A stretch of DNA of 64,000 bases, taken from an uncultured Prevotella sp. (lineage in GTDB: Bacteria > Bacteroidota > Bacteroidia > Bacteroidales > Bacteroidaceae). Of the stretch, positions 33,632 to 42,400 are shown piece after piece (within the stretch, counting starts at the first letter, position 1; every line of letters starts with the position of its first letter). The notes under the pieces were generated by a model. That model was not told the origin of the DNA. It ran no database searches and saw only the letters and a list, made by a program, of their open reading frames with translations. The stretch is taken from the NCBI GenBank assembly GCA_900315955.1, contig ONBC01000001.1, positions 1-64,000 of the forward strand. The letters are read 5' to 3'. A program made the position numbers and the translations under genes.

Positions 33632-34471
33632 TCAGGACTTCCGTACTTCCCCCACCGTGATGTCCGACACCTCCGTGACCTTATCCATCCATCCGTTCAT
33701 GATGACAGCGGGCGAGTGGGTCGTGAGAATGATCTGCACGTTGGGGTTGAGTTCGAGGATGAGGTCGATGAGTTTCTTCTGCCATTCGACATGGAGGCTC
33801 ACCTCCGGCTCGTCCATGAAGAGGACATAGGGTTTATTGTCCTCGATGAGCACCGTGAGGAGGATGGCGAGGATCTGCTTCTCGCCACTCGAGAGCTGGT
33901 AGGGGACGAGGGTCTCCCCCATCTGCGTGAAACTGATCTCGTTGTCGGTGCGCACGATCTTCTTCCCCGTGTCGGCGAAGAGCGCGTCCATGATATCCTG
34001 GAACTTCTTCTTCGGCTCAGAGAGTTTCTGTGCCTCCTCAGCCGCCGTGGATCCCCCTTGCTGCAGCACGGCGATCATCCGGTTGCCGATGTTCACCTGA
34101 TAGTCGAGATATTTGCGCTGGAGCTTGTAGAGCTGCCAGTCGAGCTCTGTGGCGAGCGACATGTTGAGCTGCGACACCATCTCCGCATTGATGAGCGGGC
34201 GGTCGAAGGACCGGATGATGTCGAAGCGCAGCCAGTTGGCATCCGCCGGACAGACCTTCAGATGGACGCCTTTGAGCAGATGCGACGGAAACTCGCCACC
34301 GGCGGAGAGACCTTTCACCACTTTGTTGAGGATCGTCGACTTACCCACGCCGTTGACGCCACTGAGGATGTTGACACGACGGTCGAGGTTCCATAAGATA
34401 TGCTTACGGCCGCTCCAGAGAGCGTCGATCTCTATCTGTGTGATATAGTCTGCGTATTTCTGCATAGTCAA
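33632..34471 (-). CDS. AAA/ABC-type ATPase (AAA_15/21-like), partner of DUF4435 protein
   Basis: The 279-residue protein has Walker A (SGVNGVGKST, about residues 37-46), an ABC-type signature (YQLSSGEKQILAIL), Walker B (YVLFMDEPEVSLH) and the H-switch (LTTHSPAVI). The short insert between A and signature lacks a long coiled coil, so it is smaller than SMC-like or most AriA proteins (usually 400 or more residues). It is transcribed with the DUF4435 gene. ATPase plus DUF4435 is the PARIS composition, in which the ATPase senses phage anti-restriction proteins; whether this compact pair does so is unknown. The start may be ATG 34471 or ATG 34465. Confidence 0.8.
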   Translation of the reverse strand: MTMQKYADYITQIEIDALWSGRKHILWNLDRRVNILSGVNGVGKSTILNKVVKGLSAGGEFPSHLLKGVHLKVCPADANWLRFDIIRSFDRPLINAEMVSQLNMSLATELDWQLYKLQRKYLDYQVNIGNRMIAVLQQGGSTAAEEAQKLSEPKKKFQDIMDALFADTGKKIVRTDNEISFTQMGETLVPYQLSSGEKQILAILLTVLIEDNKPYVLFMDEPEVSLHVEWQKKLIDLILELNPNVQIILTTHSPAVIMNGWMDKVTEVSDITVGEVRKS

Positions 34472-34494
34472 TCAGCCTATAAGGTTTAATAAGG

Positions 34495-34502
34495 CAAAAA
34501 TA
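34495..34502 (-). promoter_or_regulatory. -7 element for the ATPase-DUF4435 pair
   Basis: CAAAAATA on the plus strand reads TATTTTTG on the minus strand, 24 bp upstream of ATG 34471. No well-spaced -33 element is evident. Confidence 0.4.
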
Positions 34503-34545
34503 ATAAAATAATGTGATAAGATACCTGATAAGGCAAATAAATTGT

Positions 34546-34553
34546 TACCTTTG
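34546..34553 (+). promoter_or_regulatory. -7 element for the DMT transporter
   Basis: TACCTTTG matches TAnnTTTG, 45 bp upstream of the ATG at 34598. The -33 element is not clear. Confidence 0.5.
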
Positions 34554-34597
34554 CAACGTTTTTTAGGAAATAATAAAACTTTTCTTTATATTTCTTC

Positions 34598-35509
34598 ATG
34601 GGTAACAATAAACCGCTGCAAGCTCACCTGAGCCTGCTCTCTGCTGAGATTTTCTGGGGTCTTCTCGCTCCTATCGGTAAGGATGCGATGCTTCATGGTG
34701 TCGACAATATCACGCTCGTCTCGTTCCGTGTCACGGGTGCCGCCCTTCTTTTCTGGATAGCCTCGTTGTTCATCAAGGAGCGCATGCCGTGGCATCATGT
34801 CCTTTTTATGGCGGGGGCGGCGCTGCTCGGCGTGGTCTTCAACCAGTGTCTCTACACCTTTGGGCTGAGCTACACGTCACCTGTCAACGCAAGCATCGTG
34901 ACGACCTCCATGCCTATCTTTGCCATGGTCCTGTCGTTCTTTATCCTCCGCGAGCCATTGACGTGGATGAAGGTCGGCGGCGTGCTCATCGGCTGCGTAG
35001 GAGCCGTCTCCCTCATCCTCTCGAGTGCACACAGCGGTGGCAAGACCGGTAACATCTGGGGCGACCTGATGTGTATGGGTGCCCAACTGTCGTTCGCCCT
35101 GTACCTCACGATCTATAACCCGCTCATCCGGCGATACAATGTGGTGACAGTGAACAAATGGATGTTCACGTGGTCGTGCGTCTTCATCCTGCCCTTCTCG
35201 GGCAGTCATGTGGCGCTGCTGCCTGTTGATGACATCGCCGCGAAGACATGGGCGGAGGTGTTCTATGTCGTGGTCTTCGGCACGTTCCTCAGTTACCTCC
35301 TTGCCGTGGTGGGCCAGCGCATCCTGCGTCCCACGGTGGTGAGTGTGTACAACTATGTGCAGCCGGTGGTGTCGGTCCTCGTGAGTGTCCTCACAGGCCT
35401 GAGCATCTTCACCGTTCCACAAGGCATCGCCGTCATCTTCATCTTCTCCGGCGTCTGGCTCGTGATCAAGTCGAAGTCGAAGAGAGACATGGAGACGCAA
35501 AAAAAATGA
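34598..35509 (+). CDS. EamA/DMT-family inner-membrane transporter
   Basis: The 303-residue protein has ten hydrophobic segments in two EamA repeats; recognisable parts are LLSAEIFWGLLAPIGKDAM, the first-repeat end FILREPLTWMKVGGVLIGCVGAV, and the second-repeat end PQGIAVIFIFSGVWLVI. Members export or import amino acids, nucleobases or other small metabolites; the substrate cannot be read from the sequence. It is monocistronic, divergent from the ATPase-DUF4435 pair and convergent with the U32 gene. The start follows a good -7 element. Confidence 0.88.
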   Translation: MGNNKPLQAHLSLLSAEIFWGLLAPIGKDAMLHGVDNITLVSFRVTGAALLFWIASLFIKERMPWHHVLFMAGAALLGVVFNQCLYTFGLSYTSPVNASIVTTSMPIFAMVLSFFILREPLTWMKVGGVLIGCVGAVSLILSSAHSGGKTGNIWGDLMCMGAQLSFALYLTIYNPLIRRYNVVTVNKWMFTWSCVFILPFSGSHVALLPVDDIAAKTWAEVFYVVVFGTFLSYLLAVVGQRILRPTVVSVYNYVQPVVSVLVSVLTGLSIFTVPQGIAVIFIFSGVWLVIKSKSKRDMETQKK

Positions 35510-35565
35510 CCACAAAGAAGGATGTTATTGCTCGCAGAGCCGCAGAGGCTGCGCCTTTGATTTGT

Positions 35566-37464
35566 CTACTCCGCCACGAGGTTCATCTGACACTCGTCGC
35601 ACCGGAAGTCGAGGCGGAAGCCGCGGCCATCGCCCAACCGCAGGTGCAGCGGCTCGTGCCACTCCGGCTTCCTACCGCCACGCCGCACACAGAACCCGAG
35701 CTCATAACGGATACAGTAACGGCACTGCATGACGACGCTCTCCTTCGGCTCCTTCGTCTCCAAGGCGGGAGCGACCTCGGCGAGCCCATGCTGCGCATAG
35801 AACGCACGCGCCGCATGGTTCGACACATTATATAAATAAGGATACTTCTTATATTCCGCTGTCCAGTATGCTGCCGGTGCGTCTTCTGCCTGCTGATCGA
35901 CCGTCGCCGCATGATCCACGCTGTTATCGTGCAGCGCCTTCGGATAAGCGTCGACAGCGTCGCGGCGCAACTGAGCCAGCACACTCGAGGGGATGAAGAG
36001 CCCCCGCGCATCGTCCTCGATAAGGATCTCTTTAGTCTCGAAGACCGTGCCGCCGAGTTTCGAGAGTTGTTTGCGGATATTCTCCTCCTGGGGCCTGTTT
36101 GCCGGCTGATGGGCAAAGAGCGTGTCGACAGACCACGACAACTGCTCCGAGGCGCCCGTCGCTATCGACAGCGTCAGTCGGAAGCCGTCCGCCGTTGTGC
36201 CGAAGGTCATCGTCACGGGTATCGTGCGGTGCGCCGTGTCACCGCTCAGCGTCTTCTCGAACGCCACGTCGTTGTTACGGTAGAGCGACATGCCGCGCCG
36301 GAGGTCATGCGGCATGTGGAAAGGATAGAGCCAGTTGCCCTCTACCCTATTGACGCGGAACCCCTCCAAGAGTTCCTCCGCCGCCGTCTCTGTCCGGTCT
36401 TTAAGGAAACACAGTCCGTCGCCATTGGCAAAGGCTGCCGTCCCCGTGACACGCAGCGCGTCGCGCCGCACATCTTTCACGGTCCCCACAAACTCGCCCA
36501 AGGCTTTCGGTGTGACCATTGTCGGCAGGTCGTGCGTGCGGCCTTTGAGGAAATAATGGGTGTAGCCCCGGTTGAACGTCTTGTTGAGGTCAGGCTGGAA
36601 ATGATAGTCCACCCTACCCCATGATGCCCGCCGATAGTCATCCTTACGTCGGCGGATGACCTGGTCGAGGCGCTGCGAATAAGCCGCAACGACATTCTTC
36701 ACATAGTCGGCATCCTTCAGACGGCCTTCGATCTTAAACGACGAGGCACCGGCATCGGCGAGCTGCTCCAAGGCATCGATCTGACTCAGGTCTTTCATCG
36801 ACAACAGGTAACGGTCGCTGACGACCGTCCTGCCGTCGGCATCGACGAGGTCGTACTTCATGCGGCACACCTGCGCGCACGCCCCCCGGTTGGCAGAACG
36901 GCCGAAGAGATGCTGCGAGGCATAACACTGTCCCGAATAACTCACGCAGAGGGCACCATGGACAAAGACCTCGAGCTCCACGTCGGGCACTGCCTCGTGG
37001 ATCGTCTGGATCTCCTCGAGCGACAGTTCGCGCGCCAACACGGCCCGTGTGAAGCCGAGGCTGCGGAGCCATCTGACCTTCTCCGCCGTGCGGTTGTCCA
37101 TCTGTGTCGAGGCATGGAGCACGGGGGCATGGCCTACCTGCTGCAGCGCCACGCGGCGCATGCCGAGGGTCGCCATGTCCTGCACGAGCAACGCATCGAC
37201 ACCGATCTCTGCCAGACGGGTGATAAGATCCTGGGTGGCCTCGAGCTCATCCTCATAGAGGATGGTGTTAACGGTGACATAGACCTTCGCGCCGAAGCAG
37301 TGGGCGTAGTCGCACAGCGTCCGGATATCCTCCACACTGTTGCCTGCAGCGGCGCGGGCACCGAAATGGTCGGCACCGATATACACTGCATCGGCGCCAT
37401 GGCTGATGGCGGCAAGGCCACATTCGAGGTTCTTGGCGGGCGCCAAGAGTTCAAGGGTACGCAT
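35566..37464 (-). CDS. Peptidase U32 family protein with DUF3656, RlhA-like
   Basis: The 632-residue cytoplasmic protein starts MRTLELLAPAKNLECGLAAI, the U32 TIM-barrel opening, and carries the family block QCYASQHLFGRSANRGACAQ with conserved cysteines, then SFKIEGRLKDADYV. A DUF3656 region (about 370-500) and a C-terminal cysteine-rich part (MQCRYCIRYELGFC, FRCDECQ) follow. Long U32 proteins of this form include E. coli RlhA, which hydroxylates 23S rRNA C2501, so an RNA-modification role is more likely than collagenase. It lies 13 bp after pepT and is probably co-transcribed with it. Confidence 0.87.
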   Translation of the reverse strand: MRTLELLAPAKNLECGLAAISHGADAVYIGADHFGARAAAGNSVEDIRTLCDYAHCFGAKVYVTVNTILYEDELEATQDLITRLAEIGVDALLVQDMATLGMRRVALQQVGHAPVLHASTQMDNRTAEKVRWLRSLGFTRAVLARELSLEEIQTIHEAVPDVELEVFVHGALCVSYSGQCYASQHLFGRSANRGACAQVCRMKYDLVDADGRTVVSDRYLLSMKDLSQIDALEQLADAGASSFKIEGRLKDADYVKNVVAAYSQRLDQVIRRRKDDYRRASWGRVDYHFQPDLNKTFNRGYTHYFLKGRTHDLPTMVTPKALGEFVGTVKDVRRDALRVTGTAAFANGDGLCFLKDRTETAAEELLEGFRVNRVEGNWLYPFHMPHDLRRGMSLYRNNDVAFEKTLSGDTAHRTIPVTMTFGTTADGFRLTLSIATGASEQLSWSVDTLFAHQPANRPQEENIRKQLSKLGGTVFETKEILIEDDARGLFIPSSVLAQLRRDAVDAYPKALHDNSVDHAATVDQQAEDAPAAYWTAEYKKYPYLYNVSNHAARAFYAQHGLAEVAPALETKEPKESVVMQCRYCIRYELGFCVRRGGRKPEWHEPLHLRLGDGRGFRLDFRCDECQMNLVAE

Positions 37465-37477
37465 GCAGAGGTTCTTA

Positions 37478-38701
37478 TTACTCGTTAAACCCCTCGGTGA
37501 TCTGGCAGATCTTCACGATGACATCGACCGCTTTCTGCATGACCTGGATAGAGACAAACTCGTAAGGACCGTGGAAGTTGACACCACCGGCGAAGATGTT
37601 CGGGCAGGGCAGCCCGCGGAACGAGAGCTGTGCACCGTCCGTGCCGCCACGGATAGGCTCGACCTTCGGTTTGACACCACACTCCTGCATCGCCTTGAGC
37701 ACGATGTCGATGACATACATGTTCGGATCGATCTTCTCCTTCATGTTATAATACTGGTCCTTGATCTCTATCGAGACCGTGCCTTCCCCGTATTTCTCGT
37801 TCATCTCCCGGGCGATGGCCTCCATGAAGTCCTTGCGCTGCTCAAACTTCTTACGGTCGTGGTCACGAATGATGTAAGAGAGTTTCGCCTCCTCACAATG
37901 ACTGTTGATGGAGAGCAAGTGGTAGAAGCCCTGATAGCCCTCCGTCGTCTCGGGGATCTCCGTCTCGGGGATATGGTTGTTGAACTCGCACGCCAACCGT
38001 GAGGCATTGATCATCTTGCCCTTGGCGTACCCCGTGTGCACGCTGACCCCTTTGATGGTGACCTTCGCCGCGGCAGCGTTGAAGTTCTCATACTCCAAGT
38101 CGCCGATGTCGCCGCCGTCCATGGTGTATGCCCACTGACAGCTGAACTTCTCCACATCGAAGTGATGGGCACCCATCCCGATCTCCTCGTCGGGGTTGAA
38201 GCCCACGCGGATGTCGCCATGCTTGATCTCGGGATGGTCGCGGAGGTAGCACATCGCCTGCACGATCTCTGCCACACCCGCCTTGTCATCAGCGCCGAGG
38301 AGCGTCGTGCCGTCGGTGACGATGAGATCCTCACCCTTATGGGCCAAGAGCTCAGGGAACTTCTTCGGGGAAGAGACGATACCCGGTGAGAGCTCGATGT
38401 CGCCCCCGTCGTAGTTCTTCACGATACGCGCCTTGATATTGGCGCCACTGGCGTCGAGCGCCGTGTCGTAGTGGGAGATAAAGCCGATCGTCGGCGCATC
38501 CTTCTTCGTGTTGCCGGGGAGCGTGGCATAGATATAACCCATGTCGTCCATCTCCACATCCTCAAGACCTTCATGCTCAAGCTCTTCCTTGAGGTACTTG
38601 GCGAAGATGAGCTGTTTCGAGGTACTCGGAACAGTCGTAGAGTCCTCGGCCGACTGTGTGTCAAACTTGGTGTAATTGATAAATCGTTCTACTAAATCCA
38701 T
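37478..38701 (-). CDS. pepT: Peptidase T (tripeptide aminopeptidase, M20)
   Basis: The 407-residue protein has the M20 metal ligands in order: [12 protein letters not shown] (His and the general-base neighbourhood), [11 protein letters not shown] (bridging Asp), [15 protein letters not shown] (catalytic Glu pair) and YTMDGGDIG (Asp). The substrate block [20 protein letters not shown] follows and a final metal His lies in [10 protein letters not shown]. PepT removes the N-terminal residue of tripeptides in the cytoplasm. Its length is standard. A promoter precedes it and the U32 gene follows in the same operon. Confidence 0.95.
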   Translation of the reverse strand: MDLVERFINYTKFDTQSAEDSTTVPSTSKQLIFAKYLKEELEHEGLEDVEMDDMGYIYATLPGNTKKDAPTIGFISHYDTALDASGANIKARIVKNYDGGDIELSPGIVSSPKKFPELLAHKGEDLIVTDGTTLLGADDKAGVAEIVQAMCYLRDHPEIKHGDIRVGFNPDEEIGMGAHHFDVEKFSCQWAYTMDGGDIGDLEYENFNAAAAKVTIKGVSVHTGYAKGKMINASRLACEFNNHIPETEIPETTEGYQGFYHLLSINSHCEEAKLSYIIRDHDRKKFEQRKDFMEAIAREMNEKYGEGTVSIEIKDQYYNMKEKIDPNMYVIDIVLKAMQECGVKPKVEPIRGGTDGAQLSFRGLPCPNIFAGGVNFHGPYEFVSIQVMQKAVDVIVKICQITEGFNE

Positions 38702-38729
38702 GACGTTTTCTTATTCCTTTAGTTGATGA

Positions 38730-38760
38730 CAAAGTTACGAAAATGGTTTCAAATATGCAA
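38730..38760 (-). promoter_or_regulatory. Promoter of pepT
   Basis: On the minus strand TTG (CAA at 38758-38760) and TAACTTTG (CAAAGTTA at 38730-38737) are 20 bp apart, 29 bp before the start codon. Confidence 0.6.
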
Positions 38761-38802
38761 TAGTTTGGCGGTTAACATTATACAAAATATTGGGTGCACG
38801 TC

Positions 38803-39196
38803 AAGATTTTTTCCGCGCAACCCCCGCTGAGAATCGATTCTTTTCAAACAAAGGTGCAGCTGGCCGAAAATAAGCGATTCTCGAGCTAAGTTCATAAACA
38901 ACTATCAATCAGAGCTTTACACTATCACAACCTTTACAGGGTCTTCTCAACTCTTTCAAATCGCCGACCTAACACGGTTAGGGAACCGGCTTTTAACTGT
39001 TAGGTCACTGACCTTTAACGGTTAGGTCGGTGACCTTTAACGGTTAGGTCGGTGACCTTTAACGGTTAGGTCGGTGACATAACCGTAGAAAGGTCCATTC
39101 GACAACCATCATTTTCTCTTTTTTCGGCATCAACACCCCTTTTTCACACGCTCTTTCACGAATTTCCATTGTCCTTACTTTTTACTTTTTGTAAAG
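38803..39196 (-). repeat. Dispersed intergenic element, copy 2 (394 bp)
   Basis: This is the inverted homologue of 24346-24732. In plus coordinates it has CAACCCCCGCTGAGAATCG at 38818-38836, a 22-bp tandem array (three perfect units at 39009-39030, 39031-39052 and 39053-39074, with decayed units before them), CGGTGACATAACCGTAG at 39072-39088 and the conserved end at 39167-39196. The two identical boxes are 236 bp apart here and 217 bp in copy 1, the difference being mostly in the tandem region. No gene is seen in it. Confidence 0.75.
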
Positions 39197-39216
39197 AATT
39201 TTAGCTATCATATCGC

Positions 39217-39320
39217 TTGCAGTGGCCGCCTCCAATGGCGGCCAACAACCATGAAGGTATTCCAAATGGCATATTGGTTACCCTGACACGGGTGGCCGCC
39301 ATTGGAGGCGGCCACTGCAA
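39217..39320. repeat. Perfect 28-bp inverted repeat with 48-bp spacer
   Basis: Arm 39217-39244 and arm 39293-39320 are exact reverse complements over 28 bp; each arm also contains an internal TGGCCGCC/GGCGGCCA symmetry. The spacer is 39245-39292. It lies about 80 bp upstream of the promoter of the macroglobulin gene. It could form a long hairpin, or be a small invertible segment or miniature transposable element. Confidence 0.85.
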
Positions 39321-39396
39321 CCCATACACCAGGCGTTTCAGCGTTGACGAAGTAAGTAAATTAAACGTTTCATAGCTTTTTATTCATATCTTTAAG

Positions 39397-39427
39397 TTGG
39401 CAGTTTCATGTATATTTTCTACCTTTG
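39397..39427 (+). promoter_or_regulatory. Promoter of the alpha-2-macroglobulin-like gene
   Basis: TTG at 39397-39399 and TACCTTTG at 39420-39427 are 20 bp apart. This argues that the coding start is ATG 39445 and not a codon at 39397. Confidence 0.7.
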
Positions 39428-39444
39428 CAGAAAATAAACAAGCC

Positions 39445-42400
39445 ATGAAAATCATACTCTCTATTCTTATATCCATGATTTCACTCATTACTCCTGCCCA
39501 GACCTACCGGCAACTGTGGCAAAAAGTGGATGAGGCAGCAAAGAATGATCTTCCGAAGACACAACTCAGCGCCATCAAACAGATCGCTGCCAAGGCCACG
39601 AAAGAGAAGGCGTACGGTCAACTGCTCAAGGCGCAGCTGAAAGAAGGGACCGTGCTGGCCTCCATCTCTCCCGACTCGCTCAAGCCGGCTCTGCACCGCA
39701 TGGAGCTGACCTACAACCGCCTCAGCGACCCCACGGTCAAGGCGGTCTATGCCACGGCCATCGGCAAGTTGTATCAGCGCAACAAGTCAACATTAGACAA
39801 TTCTGAGGCCGACGACGAAGAAGAAGTTGACGAAGAAGATGAAGAAGAAGACGCGGCAGTATCGACCGTTGATGCCTCGAAGCTCTCCGACAAGGCTCAC
39901 ACGTGGTTCGACAAAGCCATGGCTGACCCGGCGCTTCTCGCCTCACACAAGTGCGAGGGCTACGAACCCGCGATGCTGAAGGGAAACAATGACGACCTCT
40001 TCAACAACGACCTGCTCCATGTTATCGGCTTGGAGACAGGGCGTTACGATGTCTTAAAAGATTTCTATACCAAGCAGGGCAACCGTGCGGCAGCCTGCTA
40101 CGCCCATGCCCTCGCGTTACAGGAACGACAGGGCAACGGCTTGTCGATGGATGTCGGCGAGATCGATTCTCTGCTCAAGGTCTATGAGGATCTGCCTGTA
40201 GCCTGCGAGCTCGCCATCCTCCGCCTCGACGCCATGATCCACGAGACGGCTGGGCAGAAAGTGGCATTCATCAACAAAGCTCTGGACAAGTGGGGGTCAT
40301 GGTACCGCGCCAACAGTCTGCGACAATCGCTCCAGAGCCTTGAGCAGCCTTCCTTTAGCCTTGCCTTACAACGAATAGCCTTGCCCAACAAAAATCTGAC
40401 GATCAATATTCGGGCTGTCCGCAATATCGGCACACTGACGGTCAATATCTATAAGGTCAACGTCGATGGCAACACACCTCTCAATCCATCGGTCAGTAAG
40501 GATTATGCACAACTGAAGAAGCTGACGGCCAGCACGCCCGTGGCGACCTGCTCGGCCGACTATTCAGGCAAAGATCCGTGGGAGACCCTCACCGACAGCC
40601 TGTCGGTCAAGGGTCTTCCCGTGGGTGTCTATCTCGTCGAAGCCAAGACCGACAACTCGCGGATAGCGCCATCACGCGAACTGCTTCGCGTGAGCAATGT
40701 CTTTGTCATCCATGAGGCACTGCCGAACAACAAGATCCGTTTCGCGGTTGTCAATGCCACGACCGGCGCGCCGCTGCCGGGAGCCACGATCGAGCTGACG
40801 ACCGGCCCGCGCTTCGATTCAGGAAAGAGCGTAAAGAACACCCTCACGACGGACCGGAACGGCGAGGTCGTCTACGCTTACAAGCAGAACAGTCCCAGAC
40901 TCATCTATGCCTGGACAGCTGACGACAAGGCCAATGCTGAGACCATCCTTCAAGACTATTATTCCTATTGGAAGGGTGTTGACGATCCCAAACGCATCGC
41001 CGCCTATACGGACCGTGCCATCTACCGGCCGGGACAGAACGTTCACGTGGCAGCTGTGGTGTGGAACGCCGACAAGAAGTCGCTCAGCTCCAACGTGCGG
41101 GAAAACACGCCGTTGACCTTCACGCTCTGCGATGCCAACTACAAGGAAGTTGCGAAGAAGACCGCGACGACCGACGACTTCGGAACAGCTTCCGTTGACT
41201 TCGCGCTTCCCACGCAAGGTCTGACAGGCACCTTCTCCGTCACCGTGAACACATCGGACAATGACCGCAGCACAAGTGCATCCTTCAAGGTAGAAGAATA
41301 CAAGCGTCCGACCTTCCAAGTGACGTTTGATAAATATAAAGATACGTACCAGGCCGGCGACACCATCAGCATGCGAGGTGTGGCAACAACCTATTCGGGT
41401 GTGCCCGTACAGCGCGCGAAGGTCGAATATACCGTCAACCGCTCTGAGGGTCTCCGCTGGTTCTGGTGGGGTCGTCAAAACCGGGAGCAGGTGGCGGCAG
41501 GCACCGTGACGACAGACGACGAGGGAGCCTTCACGGTTCGCGTTCCCATGAACTATCCAGAAGGCTTGAGCATCGACGGTTCGGTTTATTATGAATTTGA
41601 CGTGAACGCCAAGGTAACCGACAAGGGCGGCGAAACGCATGAGGGTCAGACAACCTTGCCGTTGAGCAACCGAACGGCCATGCTGACGAGCGACCTGCCG
41701 GCGAAGACACTGCGCGACAGTCTGCGAACCATCACCTTCTCCTATAAGAATCTCTTGGGCGAAGAAATAGACTGCCCTGTCAGGTATCGTTTCGACAAAG
41801 GCGCCTGGAAAACCGGCAAAGCCAATACCCCCCTCGTGTTGAAAGAAAAGTTAGCCTCTGGCGAGCATCATCTCGAGGCCTTCTGTGGCAAGGACACCCT
41901 GAAGCAGGACATCGTAGTCTTCACCTTGAAAGACAAGCAACCCGCCACGACGACCCACGACTGGTTCTATTGTTCCGCGAACCGTTTCCCCAACGACGGC
42001 TCACCCGTCTATATCCAGGCCGGTGCCTCCGACCGGGGGGCGCAGCTCTATTATTCAATCTTCTCCGGCGGGAAAGAGATAGAGAGCGGCACGAAGACCA
42101 TCAACAACAATGTCTTCACCCGTGCGCTCACCTACGATGCCCCGATGGGCGACGGCGTCACCGTCACCATGGCGTGGGTCGTTGATGGAAAGCTTTACAG
42201 CCATCAGGCACAGATCGGCCGGCCCATGCCCGACACGCGACTGCGTACGGTGTGGAAGACGTTCCGCGACAAGCTCACACCGGGACAGAAAGAGACCTGG
42301 ACCCTTCGCGTTCTCTCTCCGCAGGACAAGCCGGCACAGGCACAGCTCATGGCGACGATGTACGACAAGAGCCTCGACGCTATCCGCACACACAGCTGGC

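Noticed and set aside
38965..39074. Possible CRISPR array
   Set aside because: The 22-bp units are directly adjacent with no unique spacers and there are no cas genes in the window.
39397..39444. Start of the macroglobulin gene at 39397
   Set aside because: The first 16 codons overlap the promoter (TTG 39397-39399, TACCTTTG 39420-39427) and are followed by a proper signal peptide from ATG 39445.
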